A stretch of 64,000 bases of DNA from Lachnospiraceae bacterium (GTDB taxonomy: Bacteria; Bacillota; Clostridia; Lachnospirales; Lachnospiraceae): positions 79,489 through 143,488 of the forward strand of contig SVFL01000002.1 in assembly GCA_015056885.1 (NCBI GenBank), given 5' to 3'. The stretch's first letter is position 1. The number at the start of each line of letters is the position of its first letter. The notes beneath the pieces were generated by a model that worked only from the letters and a program-made list of their open reading frames with translations, was not told the origin of the DNA and did not search any database. Below, piece after piece: positions 1-9,285 of this stretch. Made by a program: the position numbers and the translations under genes.

Positions 1-48
1 TTAGTGAATAATGAAAATTCAAATACAAATAGTCAAGGAGGAACTAAC

Positions 49-258
49 ATGACAAAAGTGATTACAGTTGAGGGTATGATGTGCGGACATTGCACCGGCA
101 GAGTGCAGAAGGTTTTAGAGGCTGTGGAAGGTGTAACTTCCGTGGAGATGAGCCTTGAGAATAAGACTGCAACGGTAGAGTTCAGTGCAGATGTAGCAGA
201 TGCGGTGCTGAAGGGAGTAATTACCGAGGCCGGTTATGAGGTAGTTGGAATTAAATAA
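49..258 (+). CDS. Heavy-metal-associated (HMA) domain protein, CopZ-like copper chaperone
   Basis: The 69-residue product is a single HMA domain. The metal-binding motif GMMCGHC lies near residues 8-14, and the rest follows the family pattern, including the late GYEV segment. Members bind Cu(I) through the two cysteines and hand it to a P-type ATPase or a regulator in the cytoplasm. I chose the ATG at 49 because AAGGAGG sits 8 bases upstream; an in-frame GTG at 4 has no such site. The window opens just before this gene, so a copper ATPase partner upstream cannot be seen. The family call is firm, the metal is inferred. Confidence 0.88.
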   Translation: MTKVITVEGMMCGHCTGRVQKVLEAVEGVTSVEMSLENKTATVEFSADVADAVLKGVITEAGYEVVGIK

Positions 259-289
259 AGATTTGGATGTAATGTCATCTGACATAAGT

Positions 290-322
290 AGCTCGTAGGA
301 ATTTCCTACGGGCTATTTTTAT
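290..322 (+). terminator. Rho-independent terminator of the HMA gene
   Basis: A hairpin with arms AGCTCGTAGG and CCTACGGGCT, closed by a short loop, is followed by a run of T. It lies 32 bases after the stop of the copper-chaperone gene. Confidence 0.8.
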
Positions 323-335
323 TTGTGTGAGTAGC

Positions 336-375
336 GATGAGAATGCCATGCCTGCAGGGGCATTCGAGAATCATC
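336..375. repeat. Isolated imperfect hairpin in a gene-free stretch
   Basis: Arms GATGA-GAATGCC and GGCATTC-(gagaa)-TCATC can pair, with an inner CCTGCAGG palindrome in the loop. There is no T-run and no gene next to it. It belongs to the 690-base gene-free stretch between the HMA gene and the MerR gene; its role is unknown. Confidence 0.35.
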
Positions 376-470
376 GTGATAATCCGAGAGACTCGCAAAG
401 CATGCTTCTCATGATTGGAGAAAAGGAATTTTGTTTTTGATAGGAATTCCGAATTTTGAAGGGAAGAGGG

Positions 471-805
471 CTTATAGATAGGGGGAATGTGTTTGAAGAA
501 TAAAGGGAGTCTCCGACCTACGAGGTGAAGATGGTTTGTAGGTAGGGGGAAAGTGTCCGAGGAGCAAGGGAAACCCCCGACCTGAGAAGGTAAGAAGGTT
601 TGTAGGTGGGGGGAAGTGTCCGAGGAGCAAGGGAAAACCCCGACCTGAGAAGGTAAGAGAGTTTGTAGGTGGGGGGGAAGTGTCCGAGGAGCAAGGGAAA
701 CCCCCGACCTGAGAAGGTAAGATTGCTTATAGGTCGGTAGGAAAGTGTTTGGGATGTAAGAAAACCCCCGACCTGAGAGAGAATAAGTGCTTGAAAGTCG
801 GTAAA
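471..805. repeat. Tandem array of about five 64-bp hairpin-forming units
   Basis: Units start near 471, 535, 599, 662 and 726 and measure 64, 64, 63, 64 and 64 bases, with a sixth truncated start at 790. A typical unit runs from TTTGTAGGTGGGGG through GTGTCCGAGGAGCAAGGG to CCCCCGACCTGAGAAGG. The G-rich start and C-rich end of each unit can pair (AGGT-N-GGGGG with CCCCCGACCT), so the array would fold into a row of stem-loops. The inner units are nearly identical and the outer ones diverged, as expected of a tandem array that grows from the middle. Unit length is not a multiple of three and no coding frame runs through it. Confidence 0.85.
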
Positions 806-910
806 ACAGAAAAAATCAGATTAGTATTTGGCGAATTCGCGAAAAAAACATGGCCTGTTGCAGAAGACCAATGTCGTCAGCTTGATAAGCAGCAAAAATA
901 ACAAGTTGAC

Positions 911-925
911 TGCACGCAACGTGCA
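911..925. promoter_or_regulatory. Candidate MerR operator: perfect 6-bp dyad
   Basis: TGCACG and CGTGCA are separated by three bases, 10 bases before the AAAGGAGG ribosome binding site of the MerR-family gene. Proteins of this family bind dyads in their own promoters. A TTGACT box overlaps the left end, but the matching -10 would place the start point inside the ribosome binding site, so the promoter itself is uncertain. Confidence 0.4.
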
Positions 926-950
926 ATTTTAGACTAAAGGAGGCAACAGG

Positions 951-1289
951 ATGGGCGATGAAATGAAGATGACACTGCGAGAAATTTGCGAGGCAGAAAA
1001 TGTGTCCAGACGGGCGGTTCAGGGCTATGAGAAGATGGGGCTGGTGACCGCTACAGGCAAGACGGACCGAGGGTATCTGCTCTACAATGAAAAGGCCGGA
1101 AAACGGATTCGGAAAATAAAACTATATCAGGATTTTGGCTTTTCGTTGAAGGAAATCAAGGAGATTATAGATGCTCCCGGGGAGGTTCTGAAACCGGTGT
1201 TGCAAATACGATTAGAGAAGTTAAAGGAGGAGCGGGACAAGAAAGATGATTTGGTGCGAAAAATAAATGAATTAATTGAGAGTTGTTAA
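951..1289 (+). CDS. MerR-family transcriptional regulator
   Basis: The 112-residue product has an N-terminal winged helix-turn-helix of MerR type (residues about 5-70). It includes the VSRRAVQGYEKMGL recognition region and the usual second half around DFGFSLKEIKEII. A coiled-coil helix (about 80-110) for dimerisation follows. There is no separate effector domain, so the inducer is unknown. AAAGGAGG lies 7 bases before the ATG. The gene precedes a membrane protein and a lipoprotein on the same strand, which are plausible targets. A TGCACG/CGTGCA dyad just upstream may be its own operator. Confidence 0.85.
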   Translation: MGDEMKMTLREICEAENVSRRAVQGYEKMGLVTATGKTDRGYLLYNEKAGKRIRKIKLYQDFGFSLKEIKEIIDAPGEVLKPVLQIRLEKLKEERDKKDDLVRKINELIESC

Positions 1290-1359
1290 GCGTTGGGCTG
1301 ACGACGAGGCTTCGAAAAATTATATATTTGATGAAGGGAACAAAGGAGGATTTCATACT

Positions 1360-1956
1360 ATGAAAAAGAAATTAACAACGAAGATGATGCGGTATCCGGT
1401 GTTAATAACGAGCATGAGTGCATTTGTTATGCTGTTGATGTTTTTCATGCCATATGCATCTGCAAAAGGAGAACGCAGAGAATATCTTATAAAGTATGCA
1501 GACAGTATGTATATGAAAGAAATAGGGATGACGTATGCAGATGCAGTTCATATCTCGCTGTTTGAATACGTGAGAATGTATGCAGAGGCGATAAATCAGG
1601 ATATGCATAAAGTGATTAGTATTGTGTGTTTGGTTCTTATTGGTATATTTGCCGGTTTTACCTTGCTTACATTGCTTATGGCATTGTTGAAGAAACCCAT
1701 TGGAATTATAATTTTTGATTTACTGGCTCTGGGAGCATTTCGAATTGTATGTTTTGATTTTCAGGATAGAGGAGTTGTACCTAATAGTTCATATAGCTGT
1801 GGGATTGCCGGGTATATGGTTTATGCTACGGGTGTTGTGGTTTTAGCCGGGGCAATATGGTTGTTTGTCGAGAAACGAAAAGCGAAGAAGTTAGCTAAAA
1901 TGGAGCAAAAATCTGTTATTCAGGAGCAGATGGTTTCTGATGAGAATTCAAATTAG
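1360..1956 (+). CDS. Unrecognised integral membrane protein with about four membrane helices
   Basis: The 198-residue protein shows four hydrophobic segments: about residues 13-34, 85-110, 114-135 and 150-170. An outside loop of roughly 50 residues joins the first two, and the C-terminal tail is charged and cytoplasmic. I do not recognise a family. The ATG at 1360 is chosen because CAAAGGAGGA sits 9 bases before it; the open frame reaches back into the MerR gene without a ribosome binding site. It lies 70 bases after the MerR gene and 35 before a lipoprotein, so the three probably form one envelope-related operon. Confidence 0.7.
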   Translation: MKKKLTTKMMRYPVLITSMSAFVMLLMFFMPYASAKGERREYLIKYADSMYMKEIGMTYADAVHISLFEYVRMYAEAINQDMHKVISIVCLVLIGIFAGFTLLTLLMALLKKPIGIIIFDLLALGAFRIVCFDFQDRGVVPNSSYSCGIAGYMVYATGVVVLAGAIWLFVEKRKAKKLAKMEQKSVIQEQMVSDENSN

Positions 1957-1991
1957 AAAATAAAGTGTCAGGCACAAAGGAGGACAATTTT

Positions 1992-3221
1992 ATGAAGAAG
2001 TTTTGGAAAGTATTTTTTGTCATGGTTATGGTAGTTGCATTGGCGGCGTGTGGTGTGGCACCCGTTTCAGAGAAGGAGGTTGAGGTGAAGAAAGTTGAGC
2101 AGGAGTCGGAGGCAATACATGAAGAATCGGAGATAAAACAAGATATGGCCAGTGAAAATATTATAATCAAAACGTCTCCAGATAAATACACGTGGTATAT
2201 AAAGAACTATGTAGGAAAGAATTGTGCATCTTTAGGCTATGTTTCCATGGGAGGAGATAGATTAGATCATTATGGTGCGGGGGTATTAGAGTTAGTATTT
2301 GTTACTGCCGACGGAACTTATATAGATATTGGATCAGAAGATGCATTGAAGGAATATACAGTCATTGGTCAAAGTTTGTCTCCGAACACGGAACTAAAAC
2401 TTGTATTCGAAAAGGATAGTGAGGGTAATGAATACGACAGTCTTGTTGCGACTCAAAATTATCAGGAAATTGTACTTAATGTAAAGAAAGTTGGAGCGGA
2501 GGATGAGCCAGCCAATTTAACAGTAATCAATCCATCGCCGGACAAATATACTTGGTATGTTTCTGACTATGTGGGCAGAAATCTTATGCATTGTGGGTAT
2601 ATATCCCTTGGTGGTGATTTGATGGACAGATATGGTGCTGCGGTTATTAAATTTATTATCGTTGCTGAAGACGGAAGTTATGTTGACCCTTCTGATGAAA
2701 ATGCATTAAAGTCATATGTTGTCACAGCACAGAATGTAGCGCCCAATTCGGAGATGAAGCTTGTGTTTGATAAGGATAGTAGTGGAGTTGAGTATGACAA
2801 TCTTGTTGAGTCTCAAAATATTGAAGAAATTGAATTATATGTGAAAAAATTAGATGGTGTTCAGTCGGATGTTTTAATGCAAAAAGAAGAGGTAACATCT
2901 TTGGAGAAAATCGTTTTGGAGGAGACGAAAGCGGATACAGATTCTGAGCAATTTGTGGATGGAATGCGCCCAGAATTTAAGGAAGCGATGGATAGCTATG
3001 AAGCATTTTATGTAGAATACTATGATATGATGAAAAAGTACAACAACAATCCAACGGATTTGTCTATTTTGGCAGAGTATAGTGAGCTTATGGAAAAAGC
3101 AATAGAAGTGGATGAAAAGTTTGCAGAATGGGATGAGGGCGAGATGAATGATGCGGAATTAAAGTATTATCTGGAAGTTACCGGGCGTATATCGCAAATG
3201 GCATATGAGGTGCTTCAGTAA
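1992..3221 (+). CDS. Lipoprotein with a duplicated ~105-residue domain and a helical C-terminal domain
   Basis: The 409-residue product starts with a type II signal peptide ending in the lipobox LAAC, so Cys20 should be lipid-modified and the protein anchored outside the membrane. Two similar units follow (about residues 55-165 and 170-285). Both contain a SPDKYTWY opening, a YGA core and KLVF-DKDS-EYD near the end. The last 85 residues (from PEFKEAMDSYEAF) form an acidic helical domain that resembles the DUF6591-type domain of Lachnospiraceae lipoproteins; this name is from memory. AAAGGAGG lies 9 bases before the chosen ATG. Function is unknown. Confidence 0.75.
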   Translation: MKKFWKVFFVMVMVVALAACGVAPVSEKEVEVKKVEQESEAIHEESEIKQDMASENIIIKTSPDKYTWYIKNYVGKNCASLGYVSMGGDRLDHYGAGVLELVFVTADGTYIDIGSEDALKEYTVIGQSLSPNTELKLVFEKDSEGNEYDSLVATQNYQEIVLNVKKVGAEDEPANLTVINPSPDKYTWYVSDYVGRNLMHCGYISLGGDLMDRYGAAVIKFIIVAEDGSYVDPSDENALKSYVVTAQNVAPNSEMKLVFDKDSSGVEYDNLVESQNIEEIELYVKKLDGVQSDVLMQKEEVTSLEKIVLEETKADTDSEQFVDGMRPEFKEAMDSYEAFYVEYYDMMKKYNNNPTDLSILAEYSELMEKAIEVDEKFAEWDEGEMNDAELKYYLEVTGRISQMAYEVLQ

Positions 3222-3248
3222 AAAGAATACCGATATGAGTAATTAGAT

Positions 3249-3298
3249 GAAAGGGAAGGGCAGTCTATAATATGTACTTTCCCTTTCTGCTAATTTTG
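3249..3298 (+). terminator. Terminator-like hairpin after the lipoprotein gene
   Basis: Arms GAAAGGGAA and TTCCCTTTC enclose a 21-base loop. The T-run behind it is weak (TGCTAATTTT). It closes the MerR / membrane protein / lipoprotein group. Confidence 0.5.
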
Positions 3299-3309
3299 CC
3301 AAAGTAGTA

Positions 3310-3338
3310 TTGACACATGCATTCGTCAGATGTAGTAT
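3310..3338 (+). promoter_or_regulatory. SigA-type promoter of the PD-(D/E)XK gene
   Basis: TTGACA and TAGTAT are 17 bases apart. The leader would be about 150 bases and contains the palindrome ATCTTTAAAGAT. A second, closer box pair (TTGTGT-17-TATAAT, 3450-3478) would start inside the ribosome binding site and is less likely. Confidence 0.55.
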
Positions 3339-3496
3339 GAAAACATCTTTAAAGATATCTTTAAAATAATCAATGGCAATTCTGCCGTCAAATTCCTAGG
3401 CATAAGAAAACAGATTTTAATGAGGAGCATGATTTTGAGCTTTCTGTAGTTGTGTAATTGTGCGAAAAAGACTATAATAGTGAAAGGAAGAGATGT

Positions 3497-4318
3497 ATGG
3501 GAAATCAAATAGGAGATTTGAAGAAGCAGGAGAATTTACAGGCAATAGCAAAGCTGCGTCTGCTGGATGATGATTTGATGACTTTGGTATTTGATAAGAA
3601 TATCGAAGTCACAGAGTTGTTGCTGAAGATTATTCTGCAGCGTAATGATTTACAGGTATTCGAGGTGGTTGCACAGAGAGAGTACAAAAATTCTATGGCA
3701 AGGGGACGCTCGATTACGTTGGATGTTTATGCCAAGGATGCAGATGGTAAAGTTTATGATATCGAAGTGCAAAGGGATGACCGGGGAGCAGACTTTCACA
3801 GGGCAAGATTCCATAGCAGCATGATTGATACTAAGATGTTGAAGGAGAAGCAAAATTTTAAGGAGATTCACGATTCCTATGTGATTTTTATTACAGAAAA
3901 TGATGTGGTAGGTTCCGGGCCGTCTTTGTATCATGTGGAAAGAGTGATTCAGGAAACAGGTGAAGATTTTCCGGATGGTTCCCATATTATGTACGTGAAT
4001 GGCAGTTATAAGAATGATGAAGACCCTATTGGTAAGTTGATGCATGATTTCAGATGTACAAGTTCAGCAGATATGTTCTATCCATTATTAGCAAAACAGG
4101 TTCAGTATTTTAAGGAGACAGAAGGAGGTAGGGAGATTATGTGTAAGGCATTTGAAGAGTTAGCGGAGAAGAGAGCTAATGAAAAAGTTTTGGAGGATAG
4201 AATGGCGATTGCAAAGAGAATGCTGGCAGATGGTGTACTTTCCGTAGAGATGATTGCAAAATATTCCAATCTGTCCATTGAAGTAGTAGAGGAACTGGCA
4301 GCGTTGCAGACAGTATAG
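3497..4318 (+). CDS. PD-(D/E)XK nuclease family (Rpn / transposase-like) protein
   Basis: The 273-residue protein carries a PD-(D/E)XK-type core. The aspartate is in LDVYAKD (about residue 66) and the downstream IEVQ (about 78) supplies the Glu-X-Gln part of the site. This pattern is typical of the abundant 'PD-(D/E)XK nuclease family transposase' proteins of gut Clostridia, related to the recombination-promoting Rpn nucleases. A helical C-terminal tail (from about 215) is also usual. No terminal inverted repeats or target duplication are visible, so I do not call an insertion sequence. The ATG at 3497 follows GAAAGGAAG by 6 bases; an ATG at 3493 is out of frame. Confidence 0.8.
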   Translation: MGNQIGDLKKQENLQAIAKLRLLDDDLMTLVFDKNIEVTELLLKIILQRNDLQVFEVVAQREYKNSMARGRSITLDVYAKDADGKVYDIEVQRDDRGADFHRARFHSSMIDTKMLKEKQNFKEIHDSYVIFITENDVVGSGPSLYHVERVIQETGEDFPDGSHIMYVNGSYKNDEDPIGKLMHDFRCTSSADMFYPLLAKQVQYFKETEGGREIMCKAFEELAEKRANEKVLEDRMAIAKRMLADGVLSVEMIAKYSNLSIEVVEELAALQTV

Positions 4319-4332
4319 AATATCGAAGAAGG

Positions 4333-4375
4333 AACACCTTTTATCAGCAAAAAGTGCTGGTAAAGGGTGTTTTTG
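4333..4375 (+). terminator. Rho-independent terminator after the PD-(D/E)XK gene
   Basis: The outer arms AACACC/GGTGTT and inner arms TTTA..AGCA / TGCT..TAAA form a long stem ending in TTTTT. Confidence 0.8.
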
Positions 4376-4430
4376 TATGAAGATAAAAGGATATAAATTT
4401 TCAATTCAGAATTATTTTATAATTTCTTTA

Positions 4431-4458
4431 TTGATTTTCTGACGATATGTGTTATAGT
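4431..4458 (+). promoter_or_regulatory. Promoter of clpB
   Basis: TTGATT and TATAGT lie 16 bases apart, about 50 bases before the clpB start. I see neither a CIRCE element nor CtsR heptads nearby, so the usual Firmicute heat-shock repressors are not evident here. Confidence 0.5.
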
Positions 4459-4509
4459 GTTTGTAGAACAGATAAAACAAATGTGGAATTTATGAGGGAG
4501 GGCTATGAC

Positions 4510-7095
4510 ATGAATATTCAAAAGTTTACCCAAAAATCCATGCAGGCCGTAGAGGGCTGTGAGAAGCTGGCTTATGAATATGGCAATCAGGAGATTGAAC
4601 AGGAGCATCTGCTGTATAGTCTTTTGACCATAGAAGACAGCTTGATTTTAAAGCTTATCGAAAAGATGGAGATTGATAAGGAACATTTCCTGAACAGAGC
4701 TGAGCAGGCAGTTGCCCGCAGGGTGAAGGTGCAGGGAGGTCAGGTTTATGTGGGTCAGTATCTGAACAAGGTGCTGATTAATGCAGAGGACCAGGCCAAG
4801 CAACTGGGAGATGAGTATGTTTCCGTAGAGCATCTTTTTATGGCGATGTTGAAAGAGCCTAATAAAGAAATCGCTGCTATTTTTAATGAGTACGGTATTA
4901 CCAGGGAACGTTTCTTGCAGGCTTTGTCTACGGTACGCGGTAATCAGCGTGTGACTAGTGACAATCCTGAGGCAACCTATGATACTTTGGAGAAGTACGG
5001 TCAGGACTTGGTGGAGAAGGCGCGCAATCAGAAGCTTGACCCGGTAATCGGACGAGATGGTGAGATTCGTAATGTGATTCGGATTTTGTCCCGTAAAACC
5101 AAGAATAATCCGGTGTTAATCGGCGAGCCCGGCGTGGGTAAGACTGCGGTTGTGGAGGGACTGGCCCAACGTATTGTACGGGGGGACGTGCCTTTAGGAC
5201 TGAAGGATAAAAAGATTTTTGCGTTGGACATGGGCTCTCTTGTGGCAGGAGCCAAGTACAGAGGTGAATTCGAGGAGCGTCTGAAGGCGGTGCTTGAGGA
5301 CGTGAAGGCCAGCGACGGACAGATTATCTTGTTTATTGACGAGCTGCATACCATTGTGGGTGCCGGTAAGACGGATGGAGCGTTGGATGCAGGCAATATG
5401 TTAAAGCCCATGTTGGCCCGTGGTGAGCTCCATTGTATTGGTGCTACCACTTTGGACGAGTATCGTCAGTATATCGAGAAGGACCCTGCCTTAGAGAGAC
5501 GTTTCCAACCTGTGATGGTAGAGGAGCCTACGGTGGAGGATACCATCTCGATTTTGCGTGGTTTAAAGGAACGTTATGAAGTTTATCATGGTGTGAAAAT
5601 CATGGACAATGCGCTGGTGAGTGCGGCTGTTTTGTCCCACAGATATATTTCAGACCGATTCCTGCCGGACAAGGCCATTGATTTGGTGGATGAAGCCTGC
5701 GCACTGATTAAGACAGAGCTTGACAGCATGCCTACGGAGCTTGATGAATTGCAGAGAAAGTGTATGCAGATGGAGATTGAGGAGGCTGCCCTGAAAAAAG
5801 AGGATGACAAGTTAAGTCTTGAACGTTTGGCGCAGCTTCAGAAGGAACTTGCGGAGTGCAAGGAGGAGTTTACTGCACGTAAGGCCCAGTGGGACAATGA
5901 AAAGGCATCGGTTGACAAGCTGAGTAAGCTGCGCGAGGAGATTGACCGTGTGGGTAATGAAATTCAGATTGCACAGAGAGAGGGAAATCTCGAAAAAGCG
6001 GCAGAGTTGTCCTATGGAAGACTTCCGGAGCTGAAAAAGCAATTGGAGCAGGAGGAAGAGCGTGTCAGCAGTGATGAGCTTACTCTGGTGCGTGAGAAGG
6101 TTTCTGATGAGGAAATTGCTCGGATTATTTCCCGGTGGACGGGGATTCCTGTGGCGAAGCTTACGGAGAGTGAGCGCAATAAGACCTTGCATCTGGATGA
6201 GGAATTGCACAAAAGGGTTATGGGTCAGGATGAGGGCGTAACCAAGGTAACAGAAGCAATTATCCGCTCCAAGGCAGGAATTAAAGATCCGGAGAAACCT
6301 ATTGGCTCTTTCCTGTTTTTAGGTCCTACCGGTGTGGGTAAGACAGAGCTTGCTAAGTCTTTGGCGGCATCTTTGTTTGATGATGAGAATAACATGGTGC
6401 GTATTGATATGAGTGAGTATATGGAGAAATATTCGGTATCCAGACTCATTGGAGCTCCTCCCGGATATGTGGGTTATGAGGAGGGCGGCCAGCTCACAGA
6501 GGCAGTGCGCAGAAAGCCCTATAGTGTGGTGCTTTTTGATGAAATCGAAAAAGCGCATCCAGATGTATTCAATGTGCTGTTGCAGGTTTTGGATGATGGA
6601 CGTATCACGGATTCTCAGGGACGTACAGTAGATTTCAAAAATACGATTCTCATTATGACTTCTAATATCGGTGCTCATTATCTGCTGGAGGGCATTGACG
6701 AGGATGGTAATATCAGGACTGATGCCGAGGAAGCAGTGATGATGGAGCTTCGTGGGCATTTCAGACCGGAGTTTTTAAATCGTCTGGATGAGGTGATTCT
6801 GTTTAAACCTTTGACCAAGGACAATATTGGCGGTATTATCAAGTTGATTGTGGCGGATTTGAACAGAAGATTGTCGGATAGGGATTTGAGCTTGGAACTG
6901 ACACCGGAAGCGGAGCGGTTTATCGTGGAACAGGCTTACGATCCTGTGTATGGTGCACGTCCTTTGAAGCGATATGTGCAAAAGCATGTGGAGACCTTGG
7001 CTGCGAAATTGATTCTTGCGGATAAGGTGCAGAGTGGTGATACGATTTTGCTGGATGTGGAGAACGAGCAGCTGAAGGCTGAAGTAGTGCATTAG
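4510..7095 (+). CDS. clpB: ATP-dependent disaggregase ClpB
   Basis: The 861-residue product has the normal ClpB length and order. An N-terminal Clp repeat domain (1-150) is followed by AAA+ domain 1 with Walker A GEPGVGKT at 205-212 and Walker [10 protein letters not shown]. The charged coiled-coil middle domain spans about 400-525. AAA+ domain 2 has GPTGVGKT at 605-612 and [11 protein letters not shown]. The middle domain separates ClpB from ClpC and ClpA, and no ClpP-binding loop is expected. With DnaK it pulls proteins out of aggregates in the cytoplasm after heat stress. The ATG at 4510 has GAGGGAGG upstream; earlier in-frame starts do not. Confidence 0.97.
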   Translation: MNIQKFTQKSMQAVEGCEKLAYEYGNQEIEQEHLLYSLLTIEDSLILKLIEKMEIDKEHFLNRAEQAVARRVKVQGGQVYVGQYLNKVLINAEDQAKQLGDEYVSVEHLFMAMLKEPNKEIAAIFNEYGITRERFLQALSTVRGNQRVTSDNPEATYDTLEKYGQDLVEKARNQKLDPVIGRDGEIRNVIRILSRKTKNNPVLIGEPGVGKTAVVEGLAQRIVRGDVPLGLKDKKIFALDMGSLVAGAKYRGEFEERLKAVLEDVKASDGQIILFIDELHTIVGAGKTDGALDAGNMLKPMLARGELHCIGATTLDEYRQYIEKDPALERRFQPVMVEEPTVEDTISILRGLKERYEVYHGVKIMDNALVSAAVLSHRYISDRFLPDKAIDLVDEACALIKTELDSMPTELDELQRKCMQMEIEEAALKKEDDKLSLERLAQLQKELAECKEEFTARKAQWDNEKASVDKLSKLREEIDRVGNEIQIAQREGNLEKAAELSYGRLPELKKQLEQEEERVSSDELTLVREKVSDEEIARIISRWTGIPVAKLTESERNKTLHLDEELHKRVMGQDEGVTKVTEAIIRSKAGIKDPEKPIGSFLFLGPTGVGKTELAKSLAASLFDDENNMVRIDMSEYMEKYSVSRLIGAPPGYVGYEEGGQLTEAVRRKPYSVVLFDEIEKAHPDVFNVLLQVLDDGRITDSQGRTVDFKNTILIMTSNIGAHYLLEGIDEDGNIRTDAEEAVMMELRGHFRPEFLNRLDEVILFKPLTKDNIGGIIKLIVADLNRRLSDRDLSLELTPEAERFIVEQAYDPVYGARPLKRYVQKHVETLAAKLILADKVQSGDTILLDVENEQLKAEVVH

Positions 7096-7166
7096 GCATA
7101 GTTTTTTGCATGGATGGAATATAGCGCGCATATATTTTCAGGAATGAGTAATGCGGCGGTGTAGTT

Positions 7167-7853
7167 ATGAAGAGAGCAGCGATAATCCTTTTGGTACTGG
7201 ATATACTGATGGGATTGTCGCTGTTTTTGCGTGAAAACCGATGTGATAATGTATTGACGGTGGATGCGCCCGTTGAGGCAGAATTGATAGAAACGGAGGT
7301 TAAAAAGATTGCTTTGACCTTTGATGATGGACCGCATCCCCATTATACGGAGCAGCTTTTGGACGGATTGAAGGAGAGAGGTGTGGTGGCGACTTTTTTT
7401 GTTACCGGGGAACATGCAACCCTGCACCCGGACATCATAAAGAGAATGAACGAGGAGGGCCATCTGATTGGCAATCATACATACAGCCATATACAACTTA
7501 CTTCGGGAAATGCAGAGGAGTTTAAGGAGGAACTTGTTGCTACCAGTGAGGTAATTGAGGAACTAATCGATGAGGAAGTAGTATATGTGCGCCCGCCCTA
7601 TGGTTGTTGGGATAAGAGTCTGGAAGCAGAACTTAATATGATTCCCGTGCTTTGGACGATTGATCCCTTAGATTGGTGTTCAAGTGATGCAGAGGGGGTT
7701 GCGGGGAAGGTGATGGCGGAAGCGGATGAAGGGGAAATCATCCTAATGCATGATTATTATGAGAGTAGTGTCACAGCAGCGCTTTTGGTGGTGGATGAAC
7801 TATTGGCAGATGGATATACCTTTGTAACGGTGGAGGAGATTTTGTTTGACTAG
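7167..7853 (+). CDS. Membrane-anchored polysaccharide deacetylase (NodB homology, CE4)
   Basis: The 228-residue protein starts with a single hydrophobic segment (about 3-21) that serves as signal anchor. A compact NodB domain follows. The metal-site motifs are in order: TFDDGPH at 51-57, HTYSH (about 112-116), RPPYG, the DPLDW segment, and ILMHD near the end with the catalytic His. The family removes N- or O-acetyl groups from cell-wall glycans such as peptidoglycan, using a divalent metal. It stands alone between clpB and rarA, and its ribosome binding site is weak. The substrate cannot be told from sequence. Confidence 0.88.
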   Translation: MKRAAIILLVLDILMGLSLFLRENRCDNVLTVDAPVEAELIETEVKKIALTFDDGPHPHYTEQLLDGLKERGVVATFFVTGEHATLHPDIIKRMNEEGHLIGNHTYSHIQLTSGNAEEFKEELVATSEVIEELIDEEVVYVRPPYGCWDKSLEAELNMIPVLWTIDPLDWCSSDAEGVAGKVMAEADEGEIILMHDYYESSVTAALLVVDELLADGYTFVTVEEILFD

Positions 7854-7878
7854 ATAATCAGTATCCCTGCGGTTTAAA

Positions 7879-7907
7879 TTGCAACACGAATATAAGTTTG
7901 GTATAAT
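7879..7907 (+). promoter_or_regulatory. Promoter of rarA
   Basis: TTGCAA and TATAAT are exactly 17 bases apart, about 30 bases before the gene. Confidence 0.7.
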
Positions 7908-7938
7908 AAAAGAAATTATTTTACGGTGGAGAATAACG

Positions 7939-9279
7939 ATGGATTTATTTGAATACATGCGAAGTACCAATATGGAGAAGGAATCTCCTTTGGCGGCGAG
8001 AATGCGCCCCAGGACACTGGACGAGGTGGTGGGACAGGAACATATTATCGGAGAGGATAAGCTGCTTTATCGTGCCATCAAAGCAGATAAAATCAGTTCC
8101 GTTATTTTCTATGGACCGCCCGGCACCGGCAAGACGACTCTTGCCAAGGTTATCGCCAATACCACAAGTGCAGAGTTTACCCAGATTAATGCTACCGTGG
8201 CCGGCAAGAAGGACATGGAGGAAGTGGTTAATAAGGCCAAGGATTTGCAGGGAATGTATGGCAAAAGGACAATTTTGTTTATCGATGAGATTCACCGATT
8301 TAACAAGAGTCAGCAGGATTATTTGTTGCCCTTTGTGGAGGATGGTACGATAGTTCTCATTGGTGCTACTACGGAGAACCCTTATTTCGAAGTAAACAGT
8401 GCGCTTATTTCCCGCTCTATTATTTTTGAGTTGAAGCCTATACCCAGAGAGGGTGTGAAGGAACTCTTGAAAAAGGCGGTTTATGACGAGGAGCGGGGCA
8501 TGGGTAGTTATCAGGCAGAGATTGACGAGGAGGCGTTGGAGTTTTTGGCGGATATCTCCGGTGGTGATGCCAGACATGCTTTAAATGCCATTGAATTGGG
8601 TGTGATGACCACAGAGAGGGGAGCGGACGGTAAGATTCACATTACATTGGATGTGGCACAGGAGTGCATTCAGAAGCGTGCTGTACGCTATGACAAAAAC
8701 GGTGACAATCACTATGACACGATTTCTGCATTTATTAAAAGTATGCGAGGGTCTGACCCGGATGCGGCAGTCTATTATCTGGCCAGGATGCTTTATGCAG
8801 GTGAAAGTGTGACTTTTATTGCAAGAAGAATTATGATTTGTGCGTCGGAGGATGTGGGAAATGCTGACCCTCAGGCTCTGGTGGTGGCAACCAATGCGTC
8901 CATGGCAGTGGAGCGTATTGGTATGCCGGAGGCTCAGATTATTCTGGCTCAGGCGGTTACCTATGTAGCAAGTGCGCCGAAATCCAATGCAGCCTACGTA
9001 GCGATTGGAGAGGCCATGGCAGAGGTGGAGGCCAGTGGTAATCTGCCTATTCCTACGCACTTACAGGATGCACATTATAAGGGGGCGGCAAAATTGGGAC
9101 ATGGTACCGGTTATAAATATGCACATGATTATCCGAATCATTATGTGGAGCAGCAATATTTGCCGTATGAGTTAAATGGCAGGGAATTTTACAAGCCATC
9201 CGGAAATGGTTATGAGGTGAAAATTCAGGAACATATGAAAATGCTAAAAAAAGGAGTGAAAAATTCTGAAAAAATTTAA
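7939..9279 (+). CDS. rarA: Replication-associated recombination protein RarA (MgsA), AAA+ ATPase
   Basis: The 446-residue product matches RarA in length and order. Walker A is GPPGTGKT at 59-66, Walker B is ILFIDEIHRFNK, sensor 1 is GATTENPYFE, and an SRS arginine finger follows. The C-terminal MgsA tetramerisation region contains the hallmark MLYAGESVTFIARR and PTHLQDAHYKGA stretches. RarA acts at stalled or blocked replication forks and interacts with SSB and the clamp-loading machinery. The start at 7939 follows GGTGGAG by 7 bases and keeps the usual N-terminus; an upstream in-frame ATG overlaps the promoter and is unlikely. Confidence 0.95.
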   Translation: MDLFEYMRSTNMEKESPLAARMRPRTLDEVVGQEHIIGEDKLLYRAIKADKISSVIFYGPPGTGKTTLAKVIANTTSAEFTQINATVAGKKDMEEVVNKAKDLQGMYGKRTILFIDEIHRFNKSQQDYLLPFVEDGTIVLIGATTENPYFEVNSALISRSIIFELKPIPREGVKELLKKAVYDEERGMGSYQAEIDEEALEFLADISGGDARHALNAIELGVMTTERGADGKIHITLDVAQECIQKRAVRYDKNGDNHYDTISAFIKSMRGSDPDAAVYYLARMLYAGESVTFIARRIMICASEDVGNADPQALVVATNASMAVERIGMPEAQIILAQAVTYVASAPKSNAAYVAIGEAMAEVEASGNLPIPTHLQDAHYKGAAKLGHGTGYKYAHDYPNHYVEQQYLPYELNGREFYKPSGNGYEVKIQEHMKMLKKGVKNSEKI

Positions 9280-9285
9280 AAATTG

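Noticed and set aside
471..805. Possible CRISPR array
   Set aside because: The units are contiguous, about 64 bases long and nearly identical over their full length. There are no unique spacers, and no cas genes are in the window.
906..935. TTGACT-18-TAGACT as the MerR gene promoter
   Set aside because: Transcription would start inside the AAAGGAGG ribosome binding site, leaving no leader. Only the dyad is kept as a candidate operator.
3300..4400. Complete insertion sequence around the PD-(D/E)XK gene
   Set aside because: No terminal inverted repeats or target duplication are visible. Members of this family are usually found as single genes.
4380..4509. CIRCE or CtsR operator before clpB
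   Set aside because: Neither the TTAGCACTC dyad nor repeated GGTCAAA heptads occur in the interval.
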